A stretch of 64,000 nucleotides of DNA from Xiheicaenibacterium sp046351325 (GTDB lineage Bacteria > Myxococcota_A > Polyangia > Polyangiales > Polyangiaceae). Both the position numbers and the translations under genes were made by a program. Below the pieces are notes generated by a model. The model was not told where the DNA came from. It saw only the letters and a program-made list of their open reading frames with translations, and did not search any database. Below, in pieces: positions 15,569 to 24,208 of the stretch; within the stretch, counting starts at the first letter, position 1, and each line of letters starts with the position of its first letter. The stretch spans positions 682,001 through 746,000 of the forward strand of contig JAXLYR010000003.1 of assembly GCA_046351325.1 (NCBI GenBank), in the 5' to 3' direction.

Positions 15569-17905
15569 ATGCCCGCGCGCGAGCTGAACCCCGACGAATG
15601 TCGGAGGCGCATCGAGCCCTCGAAGCTCGGCTTCGAAACCACCGCGACCGTCGAGCCCACGACAGGTGTCCTGTCGCAAGAGCGCGCGCTCCATGCGCTC
15701 GCGCTCGGTCTCGAGATCCGACAGCCACGTTTTCACGTGGTCGTCGTTGGGAGCCCAGGCTCCGGCCGCACCTTCAGCGTCCGTTCGACCGCCGAGGCCA
15801 TCGCGGCTCGACGCCCGACGCCCGACGACATGCTCCTCTTGCCGAACCCCGAGCGGCCGAGCGAGCCCACGGCGATCGGCCTGCCTGCGGGTGAGGGGCG
15901 GCGCTTCGTCGAGACCATGACGGCGCTCCACGGCAAGCTCACGGAGGCGCTGCACTCCGCGACCGAGGGCGAGCGCTTCAAGCAGGCGCAGTCGCGCGCT
16001 CATCGCAAGACGCGGCGTGAAGAGGCGAAGCTCGAGCAGGTCCTCATCGAGACCGCGTCGACGCTCGGGTTCACGGTCGAGCGCAGCGGTGACGAGATCG
16101 AGATCCGCCGCGCCGGCGCCGAGGACGAGGAGGACCCGCCCCCCGAGGATCTCGACGCGGTGAAGAACGCGATCGACGACTTCGAAGCGAAGGTCACCGA
16201 GATCCACGAAGAGGCGGAGACCGAGCTCCGCGCGAGCATCAAGCAGTTCCTTACCGACGCGCTGCGCTCGCATTTCGCCAACGTGATCGCGCAGAGCGAC
16301 GGCAAGCCCGGCGTGCAGCCCTTCCTCGAGAAGCTCGAGTCTTCGCTCACGACGCGCATCCACGGCATCATCGACGACCCTCGCGACGAGCCCGCGCTCC
16401 TGCCGCGTGGCTTCCTCGTCCCGACGCTGCTCACGGAGCACACGCCCGGCACCGGCGCGCCCGTGATCGAGGTCGCGCACGCGACGCTCACGTCGCTCTT
16501 CGGTCGCAGCCACGCGCCGCCCGACGGAGCGCTCCCGCCCGAGCCTGGGTTCGCCGTCGCAGGCGCGCTCCATCAATCGAATGGCGGCTTCCTCATCCTC
16601 CCTGCGGCCTCGCTCCTCAAGAACGAGGCGCTCTACGAGCACCTCAAGGCCTGCTTGCTCTCGGGGCGCTTCATCGTCCCGGATCAGAACCCGTCGTATT
16701 ACCGCGGCGCCGCCGAGGAGCTCCTCTTCCCCTCGATGGCGATCGACGTGAAGGTCGTCCTCGTCGCGGGGCCTGGCCTCTTCCAAGAGCTCCACGCAGC
16801 GGATCCCGAGTTCATGCAGCTCTTCAAGATCCAGGCGCGCTTCGAGCCGACGCTGCCCTTCGACGAGGCGCTGCGCACGTACCCCGCGTTCCTCGCGGGC
16901 CTCGCGCGCGAGAGGAAGCTGCTTCATCTCACGAGCACCGCGGTGTCCGAGCTCATCTTCCTCGGTGGGCGCCTCGCCGAGAGTCAGTCGAAGGTCACGA
17001 GCTGCCTCGGCATGGTCGCCGAGGTCGCGACCGAGGCTTCGTACCTCGCCGAGCGCAAGGGTGAGGGCGTCGTCGATGCGTGGGCGGTGAACGCCGCGAT
17101 CGAGGGCGCGCAGCGGCGCGGCAGCCATTTCCGCGACGCGCTCCACGAGCTCCTCACCAACGGCACGATCCGCATCGAGACCACCGGGGCCTTCGTCGGG
17201 CAGGTGAACGCGATCAGCGTGCTCAGCGACGGCCCCGTGTCCTTCGGTCGGCCCTGTCGCGTGACCGCGGTCGTTTATCCAGGCCAAGAGGGTCCGCTCA
17301 ACATCGCGCGCGAGGTCGAGATGAGCGGCCCCATCCACTCGAAGGGCGTGCTCGTGCTCACGGGCTTCCTCGCTTCACGCTTCGCGCGGACGCGACCGCT
17401 CAGCTTCAGCGCGTCGCTCGTGTTCGAGCAGACCTACGAAGCGATCGACGGCGACAGCGCCTCGGCGAGCGAGCTCTACGGGTTGCTCTCGGCCCTCAGC
17501 AGCCTGCCGCTGCGTCAGGATCTCGCGGTCACTGGCAGCGTCGATCAGCGCGGCAGCATTCAACCCGTTGGTGGGCTCAACGAGAAGATCGAGGCCTTCT
17601 TCGATGTCTGTCAGGCGAAGGGTGGGCTCACCGGTTCGCAGGGCGTGCTCATCCCCGTCCCCAACGTCGACGCGCTGATGTTGCGGAGCGACGTCGTCGA
17701 AGCGATCGCGAAGAAGCGCTTCCACCTCTACACGGTCGCGACGGTGGAGGAGGGGATCGAGCTCCTCACGGGCGTTGCAGCGGGCGTGGCACCCGTCGGC
17801 GAGCCCTACCCCGAGGGCACCGTCTTCGCTCGCGTCGAGGCTCGGCTCGATCGCTACTACGAAGTGCTGACGGCGCGTCGCCAGGCGTTGCTCGCAGCGA
17901 CCTGA
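15569..17905 (+). CDS. Lon-like ATP-dependent protease
   Basis: The 778-residue protein matches the AAA_32/Lon_C group of bacterial LonB-like proteases. It has a P-loop (VVVGSPGSGRTFSV) near residue 58, a helical insertion at about 120-260, the AAA core, and a C-terminal Lon protease domain. The catalytic serine sits in EAIDGDSASASE near residue 629 and the lysine in GGLNEKIEAFF near 671, so the Ser-Lys dyad is intact. GAVNAISVLS-like and GRPCRVTA segments mark the start of the protease domain. Lon-type enzymes degrade damaged or regulatory proteins in the cytosol using ATP. Length is normal for this group (750-820). The DUF47/PiT pair is 47 bp downstream; co-transcription is possible but not needed for function. 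Confidence 0.93.
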   Translation: MPARELNPDECRRRIEPSKLGFETTATVEPTTGVLSQERALHALALGLEIRQPRFHVVVVGSPGSGRTFSVRSTAEAIAARRPTPDDMLLLPNPERPSEPTAIGLPAGEGRRFVETMTALHGKLTEALHSATEGERFKQAQSRAHRKTRREEAKLEQVLIETASTLGFTVERSGDEIEIRRAGAEDEEDPPPEDLDAVKNAIDDFEAKVTEIHEEAETELRASIKQFLTDALRSHFANVIAQSDGKPGVQPFLEKLESSLTTRIHGIIDDPRDEPALLPRGFLVPTLLTEHTPGTGAPVIEVAHATLTSLFGRSHAPPDGALPPEPGFAVAGALHQSNGGFLILPAASLLKNEALYEHLKACLLSGRFIVPDQNPSYYRGAAEELLFPSMAIDVKVVLVAGPGLFQELHAADPEFMQLFKIQARFEPTLPFDEALRTYPAFLAGLARERKLLHLTSTAVSELIFLGGRLAESQSKVTSCLGMVAEVATEASYLAERKGEGVVDAWAVNAAIEGAQRRGSHFRDALHELLTNGTIRIETTGAFVGQVNAISVLSDGPVSFGRPCRVTAVVYPGQEGPLNIAREVEMSGPIHSKGVLVLTGFLASRFARTRPLSFSASLVFEQTYEAIDGDSASASELYGLLSALSSLPLRQDLAVTGSVDQRGSIQPVGGLNEKIEAFFDVCQAKGGLTGSQGVLIPVPNVDALMLRSDVVEAIAKKRFHLYTVATVEEGIELLTGVAAGVAPVGEPYPEGTVFARVEARLDRYYEVLTARRQALLAAT

Positions 17906-17952
17906 CTTCGTTCGGCTGCGGTGCTAAGCGGGGCCCACCCAAAGAGGACCCC

Positions 17953-18588
17953 ATGGCCCTGCAAGACCTCGTCCGACTCGTTCTGCCGAAAGAGACGCAC
18001 TTCTTCGACTTCCTCGAGCAGCAGGCTGCGCTCGCGCACGAGGGCGCCGAGGCCCTGCTCAAGCTCGAGAGCTCGCCCGTCTCCGAGGTGAAGCAAGCGG
18101 TGCAAGTGATCGAGAAGAAGGGCGACAAGATCCAGCACGACCTCGAGGACGCCCTCGCGCTCACGTTCGTCACGCCTCTCGATCGCGAGGACATCCACCG
18201 GCTCTCCGTGCTCCTCGACGACATCCTCGATCGCGCGCACGCGACGGCGAGCGCGTTCGAGATGTTCTCGATCGAGAAGCCGAGTGACGAGGCTGTCTCG
18301 CAGATGCGCGTGCTCGTGAAGACGACCCAGCTCCTGCGCGAGATCGTCCCGTCGCTGCGCCGACACGAGTGGGAGACCATCCGTGAGGGCAAGCGCAAGC
18401 TCAAGGTCTTCGAGAAGGAGGGCGACGAGGTCTACCGCTCCGCGATGAAGCGACTCTTCGCCGAGACCGGGCTCGAGGCTCGCCTCCTCATCCGCGAGAA
18501 AGAGGTCATCGAGATCCTCGAGGACGCGATCGACACCTGCGAGGACGCGAGCGAGTTCCTGACCAACCTCGCGGTGAAACATGGATGA
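17953..18588 (+). CDS. DUF47/PhoU-like phosphate transport accessory protein
   Basis: The 211-residue all-alpha protein has the DUF47 (PhoU-like) arrangement of amphipathic helices with metal-ligand acidic patches: LIEKKGDKIQHDLEDAL-like near residue 55 and EKEGDEVYRSAMKRLF near 155. Members of this family are encoded directly before PiT phosphate transporters and modulate uptake. The ATG at 17953 follows AGAGGACC. The stop codon overlaps the start of the PiT gene by 8 bases, so translation is coupled and the two proteins are likely made in fixed ratio. It acts in the cytosol on the transporter. Confidence 0.93.
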   Translation: MALQDLVRLVLPKETHFFDFLEQQAALAHEGAEALLKLESSPVSEVKQAVQVIEKKGDKIQHDLEDALALTFVTPLDREDIHRLSVLLDDILDRAHATASAFEMFSIEKPSDEAVSQMRVLVKTTQLLREIVPSLRRHEWETIREGKRKLKVFEKEGDEVYRSAMKRLFAETGLEARLLIREKEVIEILEDAIDTCEDASEFLTNLAVKHG

Positions 18589-19636
18589 GACCTTCGCGCT
18601 CTTGATCCTGGTCCTCATCAGCGCGCTGATCTTCGACTACATCAACGGGTTCCACGACGCGGCGAACGCGATCGCGACCGTGGTGTCGACGGGGGTCTTG
18701 CCGATCCGCACCGCAGTCATGCTCGCGGGCGTGCTGAATTTCGCCGGCGCGATCACTGGCACGGCCGTCGCCAGCACCATCGCGAAGGGCTTCGCGAGCC
18801 CCACCGACGTCACGCAGGCCGTGGTGCTCGCAGCGCTGATCGGCGCCTCGAGCTGGAATCTCATCACTTGGTACTGGGGCATTCCATCGAGCTCGTCGCA
18901 CGCGCTCGTGGGTGGGCTCGCGGGCGCGGTCGTCGCGCACGCAGGGTTCAAGGCCTTCAGCTGGAAGACGCTGGTCCAGAAGATCGTCGTCCCGCTGGTG
19001 GTGAGCCCACTCTTCGGCTTCACGCTCGCGTTCATCGTGATGGTCGTCGTGCTCTGGATCATCAAGAGCATCCGCGCCAAGCCGAGGAACGTGACGCGCG
19101 GCTCGCGCTTCCTCCAGCTGGTCTCGGCGAGCGGGATGGCTCTCGCGCACGGCTCGAACGACGCGCAGAAGAGCATGGGCATCATGACGCTCGCGATCAC
19201 GTCGTTCCTCGCCACGAAGGGCGCGAACGCTCTGCCCCATTGGATGACCGCGACACGCGATGCCTCGGTGAAGGGTGGCGTCCCCACGTGGATCATCTTC
19301 GCGTGTGCGCTCGCGATCGGCGCGGGCACCATGGCCGGTGGCCAACGCATCATCAAGACGATGGGGACGAAGATCATCCGCATCTCTCCGCTCCAAGGTT
19401 TCGCTGCCGAGACGAGCGGTGCAGCGACGATCCTCTTCGCAAGCAATTTGGGTATTCCCCTGTCGACGACTCACTGCATCAACGCTTGCATCATGGGTGT
19501 CGGCGCGGTGAAGCGCGTCAGCGCAGTGCGTTGGGGCGTGGCTGGAAACATCGTGATGGCCTGGGTTTTCACGATCCCTGCGGCAGGTTCGATCGCTGCG
19601 CTCTCGATGTTCATCCTCGATCGGTTCGTGCACTGA
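18581..19636 (+). CDS. pit: PiT-family inorganic phosphate transporter
   Basis: The 351-residue inner-membrane protein shows two copies of the PiT signature: GFHDAANAIAT near residue 22 and GSNDAQKSMG near residue 190. These form the pseudo-symmetric phosphate site. About ten hydrophobic helices are visible. It imports inorganic phosphate (as metal-phosphate) by proton or sodium symport. Length is typical of the short bacterial branch (330-360). Overlap by 8 bases with the DUF47 gene makes the pair one translational unit. No Pho box was recognised upstream. Confidence 0.95.
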   Translation: MDETFALLILVLISALIFDYINGFHDAANAIATVVSTGVLPIRTAVMLAGVLNFAGAITGTAVASTIAKGFASPTDVTQAVVLAALIGASSWNLITWYWGIPSSSSHALVGGLAGAVVAHAGFKAFSWKTLVQKIVVPLVVSPLFGFTLAFIVMVVVLWIIKSIRAKPRNVTRGSRFLQLVSASGMALAHGSNDAQKSMGIMTLAITSFLATKGANALPHWMTATRDASVKGGVPTWIIFACALAIGAGTMAGGQRIIKTMGTKIIRISPLQGFAAETSGAATILFASNLGIPLSTTHCINACIMGVGAVKRVSAVRWGVAGNIVMAWVFTIPAAGSIAALSMFILDRFVH

Positions 19637-19716
19637 GCCGCCTGAGAGGCGCACCAAAAAAGAAGCACCTCTGGTAGGATGCCCCACCCGCACGTCGTGG
19701 GTAGGCAGGTGCAGTC

Positions 19717-20490
19717 ATGGGTCTTGGCTTCGTGAATGGGGTGCGTTGGGTGGGGGTCGTTGCTGTGTCTCTCGCGGCCGTCGCGTGCGCCACGGGGAAC
19801 TCGGACTTGGGCGACGGTGGCTCGGGCAACAGCTCCAGTGACGGCGGCTCACCGTCGAACGGCGGCAATGGCGGCATGCCCTCGGATGGTGGGGCAGGCA
19901 ACACGACGTCGTCGAACACGACGACTACGAACACGACGACGACGACGACCACGACGACGACCACGACGACGACCACCACGAACACGACTGTCTCGACGGG
20001 CTCCTCGATGGGGTGCACCCCCGATCAATTCGAGTGCAACAACGGCCAGTGCATCGGTGGCGCGCAGGCCTGTGACGGCACCTCGCAGTGCGTGGACAAC
20101 TCCGATGAGCTGCCGATCAACACGTCGTGCGGGACGACGACGACCACGTCGACGGGCGTCGGTGGCGGCGGCTGCGCGACGCCGTTCGAGCTGCCCTGCG
20201 CGGACGGCAACGGCTGCTACTTCATCTTCTACGCTTGCGACGGCACTGCTGACTGCGCTGACGGCAGCGACGAGGCCGGGTGCGGTGGCGGCAGCGCGCC
20301 GCCCGGCTGGACGTGTGACCCCACCTACTACGCCGACGGCACCTGCGATTGCGGCTGTGGAGCCTTCGACTCGAGCGACTGCGTCGATCAATCCGCAGGC
20401 GCTTGCGACTACTGCGACGACAGCGGGTCTTGCAACCTCGATCCCTGCCCCGGCACGATCGATCCGAACGACAACTCGGTCTGCCTCTGA
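19717..20490 (+). CDS. Lipoprotein with two LDL-receptor class A modules and Thr-rich linker
   Basis: The 257-residue protein has a signal (VGVVAVSLAAVAC) with a lipobox Cys at about residue 24, then a Gly/Ser/Asn linker and a 30-residue near-pure Thr tract. Two LDLa-like modules follow, at about residues 100-130 and 157-185. The second has the full calcium box CDGTADCADGSDEAGC; the first has Gln in place of one acidic residue (CDGTSQC). A last Cys-rich region (CDCGCGAFDSSDC) follows. LDLa modules fold around calcium and bind protein ligands in animals; bacterial versions are typical of large myxobacterial genomes. The protein is probably surface-exposed and calcium dependent. It stands alone between phosphate transport and an APC permease. 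Confidence 0.87.
   Translation: MGLGFVNGVRWVGVVAVSLAAVACATGNSDLGDGGSGNSSSDGGSPSNGGNGGMPSDGGAGNTTSSNTTTTNTTTTTTTTTTTTTTTTNTTVSTGSSMGCTPDQFECNNGQCIGGAQACDGTSQCVDNSDELPINTSCGTTTTTSTGVGGGGCATPFELPCADGNGCYFIFYACDGTADCADGSDEAGCGGGSAPPGWTCDPTYYADGTCDCGCGAFDSSDCVDQSAGACDYCDDSGSCNLDPCPGTIDPNDNSVCL
19901..19988 (+). repeat. ACG/ACC trinucleotide tract coding poly-Thr
   Basis: An (ac(g/c))n trinucleotide tract with a few AAC interruptions encodes the Thr-rich linker of the LDLa lipoprotein. Slippage in this tract would add or remove whole threonines. Confidence 0.85.
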
Positions 20491-20543
20491 GCCGGGTGCG
20501 CGGCGCAAACGAATAGCCAGGGCCGCTCGAGCGTCGCGATCTC

Positions 20544-21851
20544 ATGACGCTGCCGACCTCGCCTGACGAAGCCTCGAAGGACGCGACGCCCCACGTCGCG
20601 CGACGGCTCGGCCTTGTCGACGTCCTGGCGATCGGCGTGAACGCCATCGTCGGCTCGGGCGTGTTCTCGGTGCCCGACGACATGCAGCGCGAGATGGGCG
20701 GCTTCTCGCCGCTCTCGTTCTTGCTCTGCGCGGTCGTGCTCATCCCCGTCGCGCTCTGCTTCGCGGAGCTCGCGAGCGACAGCGATCGCACGGGTGGTCC
20801 GTACGTCTACGCGGAGCGAGCCTTCGGCCGGCGCGTCAGCTTCATCGTCGGCTGGTCGTGTTACTTGAACGCGTTCCTCAGCTTCGCGGCGAACTCCACG
20901 CAGCTCGTCTCGCAGCTCGGGCTCGAGCGGAGCGCGCTCTATCGACCGGTCGTGGTCGCGATCGTCCTCGGGCTCGGCGCGATCAACTACGTCGGCGTGC
21001 GACCCGGCGCGAACGTCGTGCACCTCATGACCGCGGGCAAGCTCCTCGCGATCTTCCTCTTCTTGGGTGCGGCCTTCCTCCACTTCGATGCGTCGCGGCT
21101 CGGTGGCGCGCTGCCCTCGGGCGGTGCTGGCGTGGCGAACGGCGTGTACCTCGCGCTCTTCCCGTTGCAGGGCTTCGAGGTCGTGCCCGTCCCCGCCGGC
21201 GAGACGAAGAACCCCTCGCGCGACGTGCCGATCGCGACCGTCGGCTCGCTCCTCTTCGCAGCGCTCTTGTTCGTGCTCGTGCAGGTCGCGCTCGTTGGCT
21301 CGTACCCGGCGCTCGGCGTCGAGTCCGACACGCCGCTCGTCGACGCTGCGCGCTCGATCGGCAAGACGCTCGGGCTCTTGGTGATGGCCGGCAGCATCGT
21401 GAGCGTCGGCGGCTTCACCGCGGGCAGCGCGCTCGGCTCACCTCGCTACGCACAAGCCATGGCCGAGGGCGGCGTCTTACCCGCGCCGCTCGGTCGCGTG
21501 CACCCGAGGTGGAAGACGCCGCACGTCGCGATCGCCCTCACGACGCTGCTCGCCGCAGCGCTGGGCGCGGTCTTCACCTACCGCGAGCTCGTCGGCTTCT
21601 CGAACGTGACCGTCGTGTTCCAATACGCGCTCACGTGCGCGGCCGTCTTGATGATCCGTCGCCGCTTCCCCGAGCGGCGTCCGAAGTTCCGCGTCCCCGG
21701 CGGTCCCGTGTTGCCCGTCGTCGGCGCGCTCGGCTCGGTGTTCCTCTTGCGCGGCTCGTCGCTCACGGAGCTCGCGTGGGCCGGCGCTGGTCTCGCGCTC
21801 GGGGTCGTCGTCGCGGCGCTCTCGACCTTGGCTGCTCGTCGTCCAGCATGA
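20544..21851 (+). CDS. APC-family amino acid permease
   Basis: The 435-residue protein has about 12 transmembrane helices. The APC substrate motif lies in the first helix (VNAIVGSGVFSVPDD near residue 30), and the conserved FFAY-like region of helix 6 is represented by ALFPLQGFEVVPVPAGE. It imports an amino acid or related amine across the inner membrane with protons. The closest general resemblance is to the basic/neutral amino acid and polyamine antiporter branch; the substrate cannot be set. The following lipoprotein gene starts inside its stop codon (ATGA), so the two are coupled. Confidence 0.92.
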   Translation: MTLPTSPDEASKDATPHVARRLGLVDVLAIGVNAIVGSGVFSVPDDMQREMGGFSPLSFLLCAVVLIPVALCFAELASDSDRTGGPYVYAERAFGRRVSFIVGWSCYLNAFLSFAANSTQLVSQLGLERSALYRPVVVAIVLGLGAINYVGVRPGANVVHLMTAGKLLAIFLFLGAAFLHFDASRLGGALPSGGAGVANGVYLALFPLQGFEVVPVPAGETKNPSRDVPIATVGSLLFAALLFVLVQVALVGSYPALGVESDTPLVDAARSIGKTLGLLVMAGSIVSVGGFTAGSALGSPRYAQAMAEGGVLPAPLGRVHPRWKTPHVAIALTTLLAAALGAVFTYRELVGFSNVTVVFQYALTCAAVLMIRRRFPERRPKFRVPGGPVLPVVGALGSVFLLRGSSLTELAWAGAGLALGVVVAALSTLAARRPA

Positions 21852-22486
21852 CCACGCGGCGCGCGGTCCTCGCGGCCTCGGTCGCCCTCGTCACGGGGCC
21901 TCTCGCCTGCGACGAGGAGCCACCTCATCAGAGGGGTACGACGCTCGACGCGCCCGACACCGAGGCAGGCTTGGCCGATTTGGTGGGGCGCGCGCTCACC
22001 GCCGCGAAGGACGGCGACTCCTCGGTCCTCTCATCGATCGCCGAGTCTTTTGCTTTTACGAATGCAAAGAAATTCCTGGAGGGTGCCTTCGACGCCGACG
22101 CAGCGGCGCGCCTCTCGGACGAGCTCAGCGACGCGGCGCTCGCGCGTGGCGCTGCGATGCGCGAGTACCTGCGCACCCTCGCGAAGAGCGGGAAGGTCGC
22201 CGCGTCCGCGCACAAGGTCGAGGCACCGAACGACCCCGACGGGACGGGCTACCAGTCGCGCGCGATCGGGGTGATGAAAAACAAGGTCCCGCTCTACTAC
22301 GTGCACGTCTCGGATCCGGCGGACGAACTCAAGGCGACGGGTCTCTGGTCCTTCGTGCACGACGGCAAGCGCTTCCGCTATGTGGGCAAGCTCAAGCGGA
22401 TCTCGCGCGAGATCCTCGGCCCCGAGGCAGACATGCTCGCCGAGCTGCGCATCCGCGACGCGGCAGCCTTCGGCGGCAAGCGCTGA
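21848..22486 (+). CDS. Lipoprotein of unknown function coupled to the APC permease
   Basis: The 212-residue protein has a short N-terminal signal starting MTTRRAVLAAS, with a lipobox at GPLAC near residue 20 (an RR pair is present, so Tat export is conceivable). A 190-residue soluble domain follows, rich in helix then beta (GVMKNKVPLYYVHVSD, FVHDGKRFRYVGKLKR). The C-terminal part looks like a small beta domain, as in DUF-type periplasmic proteins, but no family is clear. The start overlaps the permease stop as ATGA, so it is expressed with it and might be a periplasmic partner; that is inference. Confidence 0.8.
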   Translation: MTTRRAVLAASVALVTGPLACDEEPPHQRGTTLDAPDTEAGLADLVGRALTAAKDGDSSVLSSIAESFAFTNAKKFLEGAFDADAAARLSDELSDAALARGAAMREYLRTLAKSGKVAASAHKVEAPNDPDGTGYQSRAIGVMKNKVPLYYVHVSDPADELKATGLWSFVHDGKRFRYVGKLKRISREILGPEADMLAELRIRDAAAFGGKR

Positions 22487-22537
22487 ATTCCTGGTCAAAC
22501 CTGGGTTGGGCTGGGTTAAAGCCAGCTCTGGTCGCCG

Positions 22538-24208
22538 GTGGATCTCGTCTACTTCGCCCTGCTCTGCTCCGTGCTCATCTTCGTGCACGAGCTCGGCCAT
22601 TTCTTCTGGGCGAAGGTCTTCGGCGTCAAAGTCCTCACGTTCTCGATCGGCTTCGGCCCCAAGATCGTGCGCATCCGCGGTCGCGAGACCGAATACTGCG
22701 TGGGGATTCTGCCGCTCGGCGGCTTCGTGAAGATGCTCGAGGAGACGCGGCAAGAGTCCGTGCTGCCCGAGGATCGCCCTCGCACGTTCGAGGCCCAGCC
22801 GATCTACAAGCGGGCCATCATCGTGCTCGCCGGGCCGCTGATGAACCTCATCTTCCCGGTGCTGCTCTACTTCGGCGTGCTCGTCGGCGAGGAGGAGTCC
22901 GCGCCGCCAACGATCGGCTTCGTCGCGCCTGGTCACCCCGCCGACGGCAAGCTCCTCCCTGGCGATCGCGTGCTCGCTGTCGACGGCGCGCCCATCTACA
23001 CGTTCGAAGAGCTCCGCCGCGCGATCTCGAAATCACCGGGCCGCGAGATCACGCTCAGCATCTTTCGCGGGCGCGAGCGTCTCGAGGTCGTCGTCGTCCC
23101 TCAAGAGCGCCGCATCAAGAAGCCGCTCGAGATCGTCGACGTCATCGGCGAGATCGGGGTCGGCCCGAGCCGCCCGGCCTCGGTCATCGGCGTCTCGCGA
23201 ACCGACTCGCCCGCGTACCGCGCCGGCCTGCGAACCTTTGACGTTGTTATAGAAGTCCGCGGCAAGCCCATCAGCCAGTTCCACGAGCTCGAGGACGCGC
23301 TCGCGGACAACCGCGGCGAGACGATCCCCGTGTCGTATCTGCGGCCAGTGCCCGTCCCGCGCGTGCTCGGCAACATGGCGGACATCGCGGTCTACGAGTC
23401 GGGGGTCGCCGCGCTCACGCCCGACACGGGCAACCTCAGCGTGCAGCAGCGCACGGGCATCGAGTCCGCGGACCTCTTCGTCTTCGACGTTCCCGAGGGC
23501 TCCGCCGAGGCGAAGGCCGATCTCCGTCGCGAAGATCGGATCGTGGCCGTCGACGGCGTCGAGGTCCCAGCGTGGGTCACGTTCGAGGAGCGCCTCTTCG
23601 AAGCTCCCGACGCGAAGCACATCATCACGTTCGAGCGCCAGGGCCTGAAGCGGAGCGGCGAGATCCGCCTGCGAAAAGAGCTCTACATCGACGAGTACGG
23701 CACCGAGCGACCGCGCTACGTGATGCGCGCGCGCAACTGGGCGCCGGTCGTCCCCGAGCCCTCGACCGAGAGCCCGCGAGCGATGCGCAACGCCTTCGTG
23801 CTCGCGCTCGAAGAGACCTACGACGTGGGGCGCTTCATCGTCGTCGGCATCGTCCGCATCGCCGAGGGCAAGGTCAGCCTGTCGACGTTGGGCGGGCCCA
23901 TCACCGTCTACGACGTCGTCGGCGCCGAGCGTCGCAAGGGCGTCAGCTACTTCGTCTGGGCGATGGCGGTCATCTCGATCAACCTCGGGCTCATCAACCT
24001 CTTGCCGATCCCCGTGCTCGACGGCGGCCACCTCCTCTTCTTCTTGCTCGAGGCTCTTTTGCGCCGGCCGCTCCCGCTTCGCGCGCGAGAGATCGCGAGC
24101 CTCATCGGCATGCTGCTGCTCGTCGGTGTGATGGGCGTCGCGTTCAAGAACGACATCGAGCGTCGCTGGGACATCATCCACGCCCAGGTGCGGGAGCTCT
24201 TCGGTTGA
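22538..24208 (+). CDS. rseP: RIP site-2 metalloprotease RseP
   Basis: The 556-residue membrane zinc protease has HELGH at residues 17-21 in the first membrane helix and the LDG motif in the third (LPIPVLDGGHLL), together forming the zinc site. Two PDZ domains lie between them (about 105-200 and 215-320), with a spacer of unusual length that makes this protein longer than the E. coli enzyme (450). RseP cleaves anti-sigma factors and remnant signal peptides within the membrane. The start is GTG at 22538. The rsmB start TTG overlaps the stop. No anti-sigma gene is nearby. Confidence 0.95.
   Translation: MDLVYFALLCSVLIFVHELGHFFWAKVFGVKVLTFSIGFGPKIVRIRGRETEYCVGILPLGGFVKMLEETRQESVLPEDRPRTFEAQPIYKRAIIVLAGPLMNLIFPVLLYFGVLVGEEESAPPTIGFVAPGHPADGKLLPGDRVLAVDGAPIYTFEELRRAISKSPGREITLSIFRGRERLEVVVVPQERRIKKPLEIVDVIGEIGVGPSRPASVIGVSRTDSPAYRAGLRTFDVVIEVRGKPISQFHELEDALADNRGETIPVSYLRPVPVPRVLGNMADIAVYESGVAALTPDTGNLSVQQRTGIESADLFVFDVPEGSAEAKADLRREDRIVAVDGVEVPAWVTFEERLFEAPDAKHIITFERQGLKRSGEIRLRKELYIDEYGTERPRYVMRARNWAPVVPEPSTESPRAMRNAFVLALEETYDVGRFIVVGIVRIAEGKVSLSTLGGPITVYDVVGAERRKGVSYFVWAMAVISINLGLINLLPIPVLDGGHLLFFLLEALLRRPLPLRAREIASLIGMLLLVGVMGVAFKNDIERRWDIIHAQVRELFG

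Noticed and set aside
15554..17338. Long minus-strand open frame opposite the Lon-like protease
   Set aside because: The plus-strand gene has an intact protease dyad and P-loop; the antisense frame has no domain and biased composition.
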